Shown here: positions 44,140-52,785 of the stretch, piece after piece
How the letters are laid out: every line of letters begins with the position of its first letter
Numbering within the stretch: position 1 is the first letter of the stretch
Source of the DNA: Candidatus Methanomassiliicoccus intestinalis Issoire-Mx1
GTDB lineage: Archaea; Thermoplasmatota; Thermoplasmata; Methanomassiliicoccales; Methanomassiliicoccaceae
Assembly: GCF_000404225.1 (NCBI RefSeq)
Contig: NC_021353.1
Location: 1,488,001 to 1,552,000 of the forward strand
Direction of reading: 5' to 3'
DNA length: 64,000 nt
The notes under the pieces: model-generated
Database searches by the model: none
What the model saw: only the letters and a program-made list of their open reading frames with translations
What the model was told of the DNA's origin: nothing
Position numbers and translations under genes: made by a program

Positions 44140-44341
44140 ATTTTCACCACCCATATTCACATCTGCATCTATGGATTACAATGAAGACTCTTTAAGAGCT
44201 ATTAGTTTTAGATTAAGACGGCCAAACCTGTTAGGCTATGCAAACTGGAAAAATCAACCAAGTTTGGCTAAGATGTGAATGGGTAAGTTAAATGTATCAA
44301 CATTATATACATCTTTTTAAATCATTCTCAATGTGTAAAAC

Positions 44342-44390
44342 CAATATTTAAAAAAATTAAAATTAAAAAAATAGGTGATTGCTTATCACC
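44342..44390 (-). terminator. Terminator of the DUF1638 gene
   Basis: GGTGAT (44374-44379)/ATCACC (44385-44390), loop 5 nt. On the minus strand it is followed by TATTTTTTT and further T-runs, 3 nt past the stop at 44393. Confidence 0.75.
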
Positions 44391-44392
44391 GA

Positions 44393-45259
44393 TTATGAAG
44401 ATTTTAACGCACTTTTAGCTTCAACGTATGCTCTTTTGATAGGTTCTAAAGTAGTCCAAGTGCCTTCCGGGTCGATGAGTTCTAAATTCATTTCCTTACA
44501 GATTTCCTGAGCGCACTTTTCATAGTTTTCCCTGTCTCCGAGTCCGGTGTCAAGCCTGAGAGCATACTTGTATCCGCAGATTTCAAAGAGCATCTTCATC
44601 AGCGAATGATCAGTTATGTCACATCCTCTTGCCATATCAGATACAGCCATAAAATCATCCCAGTTCGTAGCTGTTGCCGGTGTAAGATATAGAACTCCGG
44701 TGTATGCCTTGTTGAGACGAAAATAATTGTCAGTTCCTCCTACAGCAACACCTATGCAATCATCACAAATCTTACCGTTTTCATCACGTATTGTTATAAC
44801 TGGAATTTCTGAAGTAGCTGATGAAGTTTCAGATATGTCCCAGCCAAAGTTACCACAGATGCCATAGAATACAAGTATTGCGTCAAACAGATGCGAATGA
44901 AGCAGAACCTGGCTTTCAATCTGGCTTTTCAGAGATTTTGGCTCTGCATGTAACCCCAGCTGGTTCATGCACACAACTAAGTTAAATTTAGATTTGTCCA
45001 ATCCGTTGATGCCATGATCAAAAGAGTACTCGCTTATCATATTGTATGGGATGTTATTAGAATTCAATTTACCAACAAAGCTTCCCTGAGATCCTGTATC
45101 TACGACATATATTATCTTCTCATCAGAATCGCAGAGGATGTCGTAAATGAGCTCATCTTCAAGCATGGGGCAGGCAATTACACCAATTGTCCCAGCAACA
45201 CCCTTCGGGATCTGAAAATCTGATTTTTCTATACCACTGTTCTGATTCATATCATTCAC
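44393..45259 (-). CDS. DUF1638-family protein
   Basis: 288 residues. Family-like motifs: IGVIACPMLEDELIYDIL at the N-terminus, ILVFYGICGNFGWDI in the middle, CDDCIGVAVGGTDNYFRL, and GVLYLTPATATNWDDF. I recall DUF1638 proteins from methanogens with methylamine or corrinoid gene sets, but the function is unknown. Cys/Asp-rich strands suggest a metal or small-molecule site. It follows a TetR gene by 3 nt, as one operon. Confidence 0.75.
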   Translation of the reverse strand: MNDMNQNSGIEKSDFQIPKGVAGTIGVIACPMLEDELIYDILCDSDEKIIYVVDTGSQGSFVGKLNSNNIPYNMISEYSFDHGINGLDKSKFNLVVCMNQLGLHAEPKSLKSQIESQVLLHSHLFDAILVFYGICGNFGWDISETSSATSEIPVITIRDENGKICDDCIGVAVGGTDNYFRLNKAYTGVLYLTPATATNWDDFMAVSDMARGCDITDHSLMKMLFEICGYKYALRLDTGLGDRENYEKCAQEICKEMNLELIDPEGTWTTLEPIKRAYVEAKSALKSS

Positions 45260-45262
45260 CTC

Positions 45263-45934
45263 TCAATTGTTCAAATCTATCTGTTTTCCTAAAATCGTGA
45301 TTTCTTCACTTTCCAATAAATTGTAAAGAAGATTTTTTGCAGATTCTATGTCTTCCGGCACATCTCTTGCAAATATTCTGCAAGCTACATCTATGAACTT
45401 ATCCAGTCGTTCACGGTAATCAAGAGCTCTGCTGCTGTAGTAAAATTCCCCTATCATATTACCCAGCCCTCCAAAGACAAAAAAGAGTTTTGAGTGATAT
45501 TCGCGGTCATCGGAGTTAGGAGAAAAATCATACTTCAGAGCCCAGTTCTTTGAGAATTTCAGTAATTCATCAAATACAGACCATGTTGAGTATGATTTAT
45601 ACAATAATCTGGCAACATTTTTAGATCGGCTGGTCATGTACAATATGGAAGCAGTTGGATATAACAGAGCAGCCAGATCGTTATTGTTGATGCGGACGAT
45701 CTCAGCCTTTTTGTGAATCATATCATATACTGTGATCATCATTGCTTTTAGAATACTTTCTTTATTTGGAAATAAATAATAAAGACTTCCTATATGTATC
45801 CCGGCTTTTTCAACAATCATTCTGATTGTTGTATCCTCATAACCATTTTCTAAGAATAAATCAAAAGCTATGTCGATGATTTTCTCAAAAGGCGTTTCAC
45901 ACGTCTTCTCTTTCATATTGTCAGTTTGATTCAC
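45263..45934 (-). CDS. TetR/AcrR-family transcriptional regulator
   Basis: 223 residues. HTH about residues 18-62: IIDIAFDLFLENGYEDTTIR, then MIVEKAGIHIGSLYYLFPNK. The helical C-terminal domain has no known ligand motif. Cotranscribed with the DUF1638 gene. Two identical palindromes lie just upstream and probably are its operators, giving autoregulation (inference). Confidence 0.88.
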   Translation of the reverse strand: MNQTDNMKEKTCETPFEKIIDIAFDLFLENGYEDTTIRMIVEKAGIHIGSLYYLFPNKESILKAMMITVYDMIHKKAEIVRINNNDLAALLYPTASILYMTSRSKNVARLLYKSYSTWSVFDELLKFSKNWALKYDFSPNSDDREYHSKLFFVFGGLGNMIGEFYYSSRALDYRERLDKFIDVACRIFARDVPEDIESAKNLLYNLLESEEITILGKQIDLNN

Positions 45935-45957
45935 AATTTCACCTCGTACATAGCATT

Positions 45958-46007
45958 ATTTGAACTTGTTCAAGAGAATATGATTCCTAGTATTTGAACT
46001 TGTTCAA
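45958..46007. promoter_or_regulatory. Two identical TTGAAC-TT-GTTCAA palindromes (TetR operators)
   Basis: The 14-bp palindrome TTGAACTTGTTCAA occurs at 45960-45973 and again at 45994-46007, each preceded by TAT or AT. Centres are 34 bp apart, about three helical turns. They sit 26-73 bp upstream of the TetR ATG, as expected for self-repression. Confidence 0.75.
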
Positions 46008-46067
46008 CAAAAAATTAAGACGTGCTTTTAGAAGAAATGAATAAAATGCCAGCAGCTTTGCATCGGT

Positions 46068-46853
46068 TTAACGATCTCGTTTACTCTTATAATCCTCGAA
46101 CTTCTTTTTCTCATGATTCCAATACATTGTTCTCACGAAAGGAAGAATGCGAAACAGCACCAGTGCAAATCTGAACATGGTGCATGGCATGACTTTTTTC
46201 TTTTGCTTTTCCATGCCTTTAACCATTTTCTTTGCTACAATATCTGGAGACTGAACAGGATAAGGCTTTTTGAATTCAACATTACTGGCAGTTTTAAAGA
46301 AACCCGTGTCTGTAGACACGGGAAAGAGAGTTACCAGATGAATGTTGTCTGGCTTCTCCAGACGGATTGACTCTTGAAATCCAGTAATTGCAAATTTTGA
46401 AGCGGAGTACAGTGTAAATCCTGGCATACCCATGAAACCCATCGCTGAACCCGTGATTGCAAACATGCCCTCTCTGCCGTCCAGATATTCAACAAATTTT
46501 TGATATGAGTATATCGGAGATATTGTGTTTGTTTCAAATATGTTTTCAATCCGCGCCCAGTCAGTATAGTTTAGTTCTTCGTAATAGGCAAATCCAGCAT
46601 TGGCATAGAATATGTCTATTGAACCCATTGCAGAGACTGCATCTTCAAACAGCTTATCGATATTCTGAGGCTTCGAGACATCACATATGTATGGAATAAC
46701 TCTCGAGGGATCGAAACTGCTGATTGCATCAATGTGCAAATCAACAGCAAAGATGATGTTTCCTTTTCTCTCCAGAAGGAGTTTTAAGACTTCCAGACCA
46801 ATACCGCTGTTAGCTCCGGTAAGAACTATGTGTTTATTTTCAATAGGAGTCAT
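46068..46853 (-). CDS. Short-chain dehydrogenase/reductase
   Basis: About 261 residues. NAD(P) motif VLTGANSGIGLEVLK at the N-terminus, NANAG-type YANAGFAYYEELN, and the catalytic TLYSASKFAITGF (YxxxK). Start ATG 46853 shares ATGA with the upstream stop; the in-frame extension to 46976 lies inside the neighbour and is not used. Substrate unknown; probably works with the flavodoxin-ferredoxin neighbour. Confidence 0.87.
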   Translation of the reverse strand: MTPIENKHIVLTGANSGIGLEVLKLLLERKGNIIFAVDLHIDAISSFDPSRVIPYICDVSKPQNIDKLFEDAVSAMGSIDIFYANAGFAYYEELNYTDWARIENIFETNTISPIYSYQKFVEYLDGREGMFAITGSAMGFMGMPGFTLYSASKFAITGFQESIRLEKPDNIHLVTLFPVSTDTGFFKTASNVEFKKPYPVQSPDIVAKKMVKGMEKQKKKVMPCTMFRFALVLFRILPFVRTMYWNHEKKKFEDYKSKRDR

Positions 46854-47638
46854 TGCCGAATCTCCTGATTGAAATTGATCTCTGGATTCACATATCGGTC
46901 CTTTTTCTTTGTAAAATGCCCAAGTTGGATTGCAGAAGAAGGGCAGCGGTGAAGGCATGCTAGACATCTTGGGCATATATCCTTAGTCCAGCACGGTTTC
47001 CCATCCTGCAATGAAATCGCATTGGTGGGGCAGATGCGTTCACACAAACCGCAGCTGGTACAAGCATCATCAACCCAGAATTTTTTAGTCGTCATTCCAT
47101 CTTTATAGATCATTCTGCAGAGTGAAGATACAATACCAGGAAATTTTCCCTTGTGTATGTCGTAATCCCCTGGTGGATTTTCATCTAGAATTTTTACTAT
47201 ATCATGAACGGATTTTTGTGCATCGGAGATTAGCGCGCTGCACACATCCTGTGATGGAACTTTAAGCAAAGGGACATAGTTTTCAGGCATCTTAACAGAA
47301 AAGATATGATCCAGATTTAATCCCAGACCACTAAAATATTTTTGAGCGTTGGGCCCTGTATTGGCGGTAAAAGAACCGAATGTAACTACCAGATAAAATG
47401 AAGAATATTTTTTAAGATTGAGCTTATCCAAAAAAGTTTCTACGATTGAAGGGAGACCGTAGAAATATACGGGCGTTACAATTCCAATCTTCTCTGAATC
47501 TTTTAACTCAAATTCAAAAGTACCGTTGTTGATACAATCCGGAATTGAGATTATGCAGTCATTCAATTCATCTGCAAGCAGGCGTGCGACATACAGACTG
47601 TTTCCAGTTCCAGAGAAGTAGAAGATCATAATACTCAC
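46850..47638 (-). CDS. EFR1-type flavodoxin/ferredoxin fusion protein
   Basis: 262 residues. N-terminal flavodoxin-like domain (MIFYFSGTGNSLYVARLLAD, FMN phosphate loop) and C-terminal double [4Fe-4S] ferredoxin: CTSCGLCERICP and CPRCLACLHRCP. EFR1 proteins move electrons to partner enzymes; here the partner may be the overlapping SDR. The promoter region contains a 12-bp inverted repeat. Confidence 0.87.
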   Translation of the reverse strand: MSIMIFYFSGTGNSLYVARLLADELNDCIISIPDCINNGTFEFELKDSEKIGIVTPVYFYGLPSIVETFLDKLNLKKYSSFYLVVTFGSFTANTGPNAQKYFSGLGLNLDHIFSVKMPENYVPLLKVPSQDVCSALISDAQKSVHDIVKILDENPPGDYDIHKGKFPGIVSSLCRMIYKDGMTTKKFWVDDACTSCGLCERICPTNAISLQDGKPCWTKDICPRCLACLHRCPSSAIQLGHFTKKKDRYVNPEINFNQEIRQ

Positions 47639-47644
47639 TCGGTT

Positions 47645-47692
47645 GACGGTGTATGTGTATAATGATTTAATTCCATTGGGACATACACCGTC
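47645..47692. promoter_or_regulatory. 12-bp perfect inverted repeat around EFR1 promoter
   Basis: GACGGTGTATGT (47645-47656) and ACATACACCGTC (47681-47692) with a 24-nt AT-rich spacer that contains a TATA-like TTATAC on the minus strand about 22 bp before the EFR1 ATG. Arms would cover both sides of the promoter. It could alternatively act as a terminator of the aquaporin gene upstream. Confidence 0.6.
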
Positions 47693-47734
47693 GTTTCGAG
47701 TGGAAAATGTTTGACTTGGAGTTCTTATTTATCT

Positions 47735-48625
47735 TTATTTATTATCTCTGCGGCTGCAATCGAATGGATCGCATTTCTCATCGTCATCCAGCTTCCTTGT
47801 GGCTTTTTGTTCTGGAGTGTTCTGACAAGTACTGCAGTCAAACGGTTCACACTTCTCCCCGTCTTCCAGCTTTCTTGTAACTGTTTGTTCTGGAGTACTT
47901 TGGCAGGTACTGCAGTCGAACGGCTCACATTTTTCTCCTTCTTTTAGTTTAAGCGGATACAGCCAATTAAAGAGGACTGCAGCGCATACAGCTCCTAAAA
48001 TGTCAGCAATTATAAAGTAAACAGCAGACATTGGATTAATGCCGCAAGCCGCATTAGTAAATATTCTGGCAATATCTACGGCAGGGTTAGCAAACATTGT
48101 GCTGGAGGTTGTTATGATCATACCGCCTACAAATAAACCAACAGCCAGTGATGTTTTGTTAGACGTCCCTCTTACACATCCAAAGATTACTGCAACCAGC
48201 ATAAATGTACAAAGGAACTCTGAAATCAGAATGTATATGCTGGATCTATCGATGTCACTCACAAAGTATAACGCCTGAGTAGTATCGTAGAAGATTATGT
48301 TGAGCAGGAAGATACCGACTAATGCTCCGCAGATCTGTGCTACAATGTATGCAGCAGCCTTCTTAGGAGTTATTTCTTTTGAAACTAAGAGTGCAATCGT
48401 TACCGCTGGATTAAAATGAGACCCTGACAGCGGTCCGAATGTTTCGATAAGAGCAAACAATACAAAACCTACTGCTATAGCATTCATGAATACAAATTGG
48501 TATCCAAATTCAGCACCCCACACGAGTTGAGGAAGAATAATTGATCCAATTGCAACTATAATTAGTCCCATTGTTCCAAGAAATTCTGCAACTAAGTTTT
48601 TAGAAAGACTTTGGCAACAGGTCAT
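47735..48625 (-). CDS. Aquaporin/glycerol-facilitator (MIP) with Cys-rich C-terminal repeat
   Basis: 296 residues. The channel part (residues about 1-225) has six helices and two half-helices with NPA motifs, SHFNPAVTIAL and FANPAVDIARI. The last 67 residues (230-296) are 2.6 copies of a 26-residue unit with core EKCEPFDCSTCQ, three cysteines per unit, likely cytoplasmic and metal- or redox-binding. Such a tail is not normal in MIP proteins. A TATA-like AAATATTA about 21 bp before the ATG suggests a leaderless mRNA. Divergent from a G3E GTPase gene. Confidence 0.9.
   Translation of the reverse strand: MTCCQSLSKNLVAEFLGTMGLIIVAIGSIILPQLVWGAEFGYQFVFMNAIAVGFVLFALIETFGPLSGSHFNPAVTIALLVSKEITPKKAAAYIVAQICGALVGIFLLNIIFYDTTQALYFVSDIDRSSIYILISEFLCTFMLVAVIFGCVRGTSNKTSLAVGLFVGGMIITTSSTMFANPAVDIARIFTNAACGINPMSAVYFIIADILGAVCAAVLFNWLYPLKLKEGEKCEPFDCSTCQSTPEQTVTRKLEDGEKCEPFDCSTCQNTPEQKATRKLDDDEKCDPFDCSRRDNK
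47738..47938 (-). repeat. 78-bp coding tandem repeat, 2.6 copies
   Basis: Encodes the aquaporin tail units starting at residues 230, 256 and 282; the third copy is partial and ends at the stop codon. Units 1 and 2 are nearly identical; the third is more diverged (EKCDPFDCSRR). Confidence 0.85.
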
Positions 48626-48668
48626 AGACAGTAATCTTAATTCTAATATTTAATGTTGAGGCATAGAA

Positions 48669-48718
48669 TATAATAATATATTATAAACTATAATGTGAAA
48701 TTCAAAAAATATATATTT
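48669..48718. promoter_or_regulatory. Divergent promoter with AT palindrome and TATA of G3E GTPase gene
   Basis: TATAATA (48669-48675)/TATTATA (48679-48685) is a perfect 7-bp palindrome between the aquaporin and G3E genes. AATATATATTT (48708-48718) is about 27 bp before the G3E ATG at 48740, so that mRNA is probably leaderless. The palindrome may be only AT-rich chance. Confidence 0.4.
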
Positions 48719-48739
48719 AAGTAAGTTGATGTAGAGAAC

Positions 48740-49813
48740 ATGAGAGCTCGAATGGTATTAATTGGAGGGTTTTTAGGTGCAGGAAAGACCACTTTGATAA
48801 ACAAAATCGCACAGGAGTTTATCAAAGAAAAAGTACCGATCGGCATAATTACAAATGATCAGGGACAATTGCTTATTGATACTGAATTCATAAAAGTCAG
48901 AGGATTGAATGTAGAAGAAGTGTGTGGCGGGTGCTTCTGCTGTAACTTCCCAAAGCTTCTGGACAATGCAAATAAGTTATTAAAACAGATTAATCCCCAG
49001 TATATTGTTGCAGAACCTGTGGGAAGCTGTACAGATTTGATAGCTACAGTGGCTACACCTTTGAAAAAATATCACGGAGATCAGTTTTCTGTAGCTCCGC
49101 TGATCGTACTAGTTGATGCTCCAAGACTGCTGAACAATGCATTCGATACATCGACTCTCGGCGGATATCTCAGAAATCATCAGGCTGAAGAAGCTGAGTA
49201 TCTGATACTTACAAAAATTGATGAAATCGGTTCTGACGATGTTGAATCCCTGATCTTAAAACTAAAAGGTATCAATCCAAACAGGAAAATTATTCCATAT
49301 TCCGCAGTCACCGGCGAGGGCTTCCAAGACATACTTGGCATCATCACCTCAGATGAAGAGACCGCAAGAAAACCAGTAGATGTGGATTATGATAAATATG
49401 CTGAAGCAGAAGCTGAATTGGGCTGGTATAACGGAATATATGAATTCACTGCACCAGAATATGATTCGTACGAGCTCTCAATGAATATACTAAAAAGTCT
49501 GGCATCGAAGTATACGCCTTCTGACATCGCACATGCAAAGGTAGCGATAACAAATGCAAGCAGTCATACAAAGATCTCTCTTATCGGCAACGAGTTTACA
49601 ATAGGCGGTGTCAAAGGATCCAGATTCGGCAAGGGAGAATCTAAATTAAACTTCAATGCAAGAATTGTTTCTGAACCAGAGAAATTGAGACAGACTATCA
49701 GAGAAACAATAGACTCCTGTTTCAAAGAGAAATGCATCCAATATAAACTCCAATTCGACGATTGTTTCTCACCTGGCAGGCCTAATCCAACCTACAGGAT
49801 ATTGGACGAATAA
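48740..49813 (+). CDS. G3E (CobW/YjiA-family) GTPase, metal chaperone
   Basis: 357 residues. P-loop GFLGAGKTT (residues 9-17), the metal motif CGGCFCCNF (CxxCxC, about residue 62), a switch region and LTKIDE as the G4 motif. Members insert or deliver metals (Zn, Ni, Co) or handle corrinoids. An extended C-terminal domain follows, without a long His-rich tail. Divergent from the aquaporin with a Cys-rich tail. Followed by a strong terminator. Confidence 0.88.
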   Translation: MRARMVLIGGFLGAGKTTLINKIAQEFIKEKVPIGIITNDQGQLLIDTEFIKVRGLNVEEVCGGCFCCNFPKLLDNANKLLKQINPQYIVAEPVGSCTDLIATVATPLKKYHGDQFSVAPLIVLVDAPRLLNNAFDTSTLGGYLRNHQAEEAEYLILTKIDEIGSDDVESLILKLKGINPNRKIIPYSAVTGEGFQDILGIITSDEETARKPVDVDYDKYAEAEAELGWYNGIYEFTAPEYDSYELSMNILKSLASKYTPSDIAHAKVAITNASSHTKISLIGNEFTIGGVKGSRFGKGESKLNFNARIVSEPEKLRQTIRETIDSCFKEKCIQYKLQFDDCFSPGRPNPTYRILDE

Positions 49814-49847
49814 ACGGGGAATGTATCCCTCCCCGTTTTTTTATTTT
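49813..49847 (+). terminator. Terminator of G3E GTPase gene
   Basis: AACGGGGA (49813-49820)/TCCCCGTT (49830-49837), 9-nt loop, then a T-run with one A. Directly after the stop codon. Confidence 0.85.
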
Positions 49848-49897
49848 TATAACTTAAAAAATAGATGTTGATTCGGTAATACCGAACCAAAGTTTGC

Positions 49898-51124
49898 TTA
49901 TCCAGTAGCGAGATCGCTCTGCCTGATGGCTTCATCGATTTCAGCTTTTATATCATCAGGAATTCCGCGTATTCCTACCTCAAGGAATCCTCTCACGATC
50001 ATTCCTACAGCTTCATCCTCAGTCAGTCCACGAGACATTATGTACTCTACCTGATCCTGCGCGACTTTTCCAAGTGAAGCTTCATGAGTCATTTCAACAT
50101 CAGCCACTCTGGCATCCAGCTCAGGAATTGCAATGTTTTCACCACTGTCCCCGAGAATGAGCCCGCGGCACTCCAGGTGAGCTTTAATGTCTTTAGCGTC
50201 TCCTTCCAGAGTACCTCTGTTTATGACCTTTCCGCCGACTGTGATTGAACGTGAAATAATCTCAGCTCTGCATTCAGGGGCTGCCAGGATAGCTCTTGAA
50301 CCAAGATCAAGCTCCGCTCCAGGCTGTGCAATCGCCACAGTGTTGAACTGAGCTACTGCGCCTCTTCCAACAAGTTTTGCCGTTGGATATGTCTGGACAC
50401 TCTTGACTTTCTTAAGGATCACATAATTATTGATGAAAGTACCGTTTTCTTCCACCACTATCCCGGTACGAGGCCTTACACCGATATTTTCCGCCCAGTT
50501 ATGAATCATCGTAAATTTCAAGCTGGCATCCTTTTTGATGTACATCTCAGAGATACCCATGTGGAGTGCGGTATCCACATCGCTTCCGGAAGTACATCCG
50601 GAAATGATCTCGATAGAAGCTCCCTCTTCCACTATGATGATGTTGTGAATTGTCTGAGCGGCAGTGTTGTGGCCGATCATAATGCAGGTCTGAACCGGCA
50701 GTTTGACCTTTTTGCCTGCAAAAGCCCTGATAAAATATCCTGGAGAGTCATTCAGATATGTGGCTGCGGTGTATTTGTCAGCGTCAACGCTTACCGCGTT
50801 CCATGAATACTCTTTAAGCCAGTCATACTTTTTTAAAGCGTCTCTGATATCCATCAGTTCAAATCCATCATCGCTTGAATTATTCAATACAATGGAATTA
50901 TCGATAACCAGCATGCTTCCGTCATTCCCTTCAGCAGACGGGTTGACACCGGTTTTCAGCATTGCTTCCTTAATGCTGCTTGGCAGTTCAGAAGGAGCGT
51001 TGAATACAGGAATGTCTCCGGAAACTTCAGAGTAAGTTTTAAGATCAAAATCTTCTCCGAAGGCCCCTTTTTTCTGTAATGCATTTTTTGCACGTTCTAT
51101 CAGTTCATTTCTATCAGACGGCAT
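49898..51124 (-). CDS. sufB: SufB/SufD-family Fe-S cluster scaffold
   Basis: Scaffold for Fe-S assembly together with SufC. About 408 residues with the parallel beta-helix of SufBD (repeats such as EEGASIEIISGCTSG, YIKKDASLKFTMIHNW and AQPGAELDLGSRAIL) and the C-terminal helical EDEAVGMIVRGFLE motif. Archaea often have this single SufBD with SufC. Start ATG 51124 has GGAG 9 nt upstream and overlaps sufC by 25 nt. Confidence 0.93.
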   Translation of the reverse strand: MPSDRNELIERAKNALQKKGAFGEDFDLKTYSEVSGDIPVFNAPSELPSSIKEAMLKTGVNPSAEGNDGSMLVIDNSIVLNNSSDDGFELMDIRDALKKYDWLKEYSWNAVSVDADKYTAATYLNDSPGYFIRAFAGKKVKLPVQTCIMIGHNTAAQTIHNIIIVEEGASIEIISGCTSGSDVDTALHMGISEMYIKKDASLKFTMIHNWAENIGVRPRTGIVVEENGTFINNYVILKKVKSVQTYPTAKLVGRGAVAQFNTVAIAQPGAELDLGSRAILAAPECRAEIISRSITVGGKVINRGTLEGDAKDIKAHLECRGLILGDSGENIAIPELDARVADVEMTHEASLGKVAQDQVEYIMSRGLTEDEAVGMIVRGFLEVGIRGIPDDIKAEIDEAIRQSDLATG

Positions 51125-51846
51125 TTTATACACTCCTCGTAACCTTTTGTTCTGATATCTTTCAGTAATTCACGCGGGTTGCCTGTACATGTGATAGTAC
51201 CGTCACAGAGGACATATCCGCGGTCAGCCTCAATGTAATCAAGAATCTGCCCTGTATGAGTAATCACCAAAGCACTTTTTCCAGATTCTTCCCTTTTTCC
51301 AGCGCATCTGCCGCCGGAAATCAGATCATGCACCATGGTACCCACTCTTTCAATGCTTTCCAGATCTACACCGGATTCTGGTTCATCAAGCATGAACAGA
51401 CATGGATCTTGGGCAGCAAGCTGCAGCAATTCAGATCTCTTAATTTCTCCGCCGGAGAAGCCGACATTCACATCTCTGCTGAGAAAATTCTCCATGTTGA
51501 GCTTTGAAGCAAGATTTTTTGGATCCACTTTTCCACGGCTGCTTACTTTGATAATGTCGTAAAGATTGACACCGCTTAAGTTTGGAGGCCTTTGAGACAT
51601 GAGGCCGATTCCCAGTCTTGCCCTCTCATTAATGGGCATATGCGTTATGTCTACATCATTGAACAGAATTTGTCCTTTCACAACTTTGTAGTTTCCCAGC
51701 CCCATTATTGTTGAAAGCAGCGTGGATTTTCCAGATCCATTGGGTCCAAACAAAACACTTGTAGATCCTGGTAAAACGCTGAGATTTACATTGTTGAGGA
51801 CTCTTCTGCCCCCTACTTCAACTGTGAGATCTTTAATTTCTAACAT
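51100..51846 (-). CDS. sufC: SufC, ABC-type ATPase for Fe-S assembly
   Basis: 248 residues from ATG 51846, preceded by GGGAGAGC; the frame upstream to 51972 is not used. Walker A FGPNGSGKST, signature FSGGEIKRSELLQ, Walker B LFMLDEPESGVDLES. Overlaps sufB; together the core Suf machine. Methanogens need many Fe-S clusters. Confidence 0.94.
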   Translation of the reverse strand: MLEIKDLTVEVGGRRVLNNVNLSVLPGSTSVLFGPNGSGKSTLLSTIMGLGNYKVVKGQILFNDVDITHMPINERARLGIGLMSQRPPNLSGVNLYDIIKVSSRGKVDPKNLASKLNMENFLSRDVNVGFSGGEIKRSELLQLAAQDPCLFMLDEPESGVDLESIERVGTMVHDLISGGRCAGKREESGKSALVITHTGQILDYIEADRGYVLCDGTITCTGNPRELLKDIRTKGYEECIKCRLIEMN

Positions 51847-52080
51847 GCTCTCCCTCCTAAAGAAACAAATCATCGTTATTGAAGCTTCCCCTGTTTCCTT
51901 TAGGAAGCTTACGGCCTGCTTCTGATTTGAGTGTATCAAGCTTACCCGAAATAACTGCTCTCTCATATTCACGATAGTTAATAAAGAGTCTGAACATAAC
52001 GAAAAATTGGTAGCAAAATGAGAGTCAGACTGAAAAATGCATAGAAAGATTCAAAAATACCATACTGCAAAAGTCAAAAT

Positions 52081-52785
52081 GTGCTTGGGTTCTGTCATTT
52101 ATTCGCAGGAATTGTCATCGGCCTGATAATTTACAAGATTACAGATCAGCGCTCTGCAGTCATCGCCTGCGGATTCGGAGCCATACTTCCAGATTTGATA
52201 GATAAGCCTCTGGGGCATTTTATTCTTGCAGATTCCCTCAATTCCGGCAGAATCTATGCTCATACACTGTTGATGCTGAGCATATTTGTCATCATTGGAC
52301 TCTATTACTGGAAGAAAAAGTCGAGTCTTTCCATTCTTGCAGTCTCTGCCGGAATCTCATCACATATTGTTCTCGATGAAGTCTGGAAATCTCCAACAAC
52401 ATTACTCTGGCCGTTCAACGGGCCTTTTGAAACATCGAATTTTGAGTCTTATTTTACTACATTCGCAGTCAAAGAAGTTCTCTCAGTCTCAGAATGGGTA
52501 TTTGCAATAATGTCAATATTAGTATTAATTGTAATGTATAAAGATAAAATAAAGCTATTTGCCAGACTGTCTCCGCATATTGAAAAAAGCTATCCAATAT
52601 CTCAGATATTTTTGATGATAGTAGGATTCACATACATCATGTATGGAGTTAATCGCCATTATCATGATGATATTGTAATAGGCGCCGTTGCAATCCTTGG
52701 AGGTCTGGGACTGCTTTACGGCATGAAAGAAAAAGAAATTGATGATGATCTGCTATCATCTCACTTGAATGCAGCCAAGAGGTGA
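52081..52785 (+). CDS. Membrane-bound metal-dependent hydrolase-like (DUF457/YdjM)
   Basis: 234 residues, GTG start. Helical membrane protein with conserved polar spots: HLFAGIVIGL near the N-terminus, GAILPDLIDKPLGH and ISSHIVLDEVWKSP, matching the His/Asp pattern of the YdjM family. Biochemical activity is not established. Convergent with the MFS gene, ends overlap by 25 nt. Confidence 0.75.
   Translation: MLGFCHLFAGIVIGLIIYKITDQRSAVIACGFGAILPDLIDKPLGHFILADSLNSGRIYAHTLLMLSIFVIIGLYYWKKKSSLSILAVSAGISSHIVLDEVWKSPTTLLWPFNGPFETSNFESYFTTFAVKEVLSVSEWVFAIMSILVLIVMYKDKIKLFARLSPHIEKSYPISQIFLMIVGFTYIMYGVNRHYHDDIVIGAVAILGGLGLLYGMKEKEIDDDLLSSHLNAAKR

Noticed and set aside
46854..46976. 41-residue N-terminal extension of the SDR
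   Set aside because: It lies within the EFR1 gene and the SDR nucleotide motif begins right after ATG 46853.
47738..47938. Tandem repeat as a CRISPR or minisatellite
   Set aside because: It is in frame inside the aquaporin gene and encodes a conserved Cys unit.
48669..48685. AT palindrome as a firm regulator site
   Set aside because: Only A and T; such palindromes are common in AT-rich promoters, so it is noted at low confidence only.
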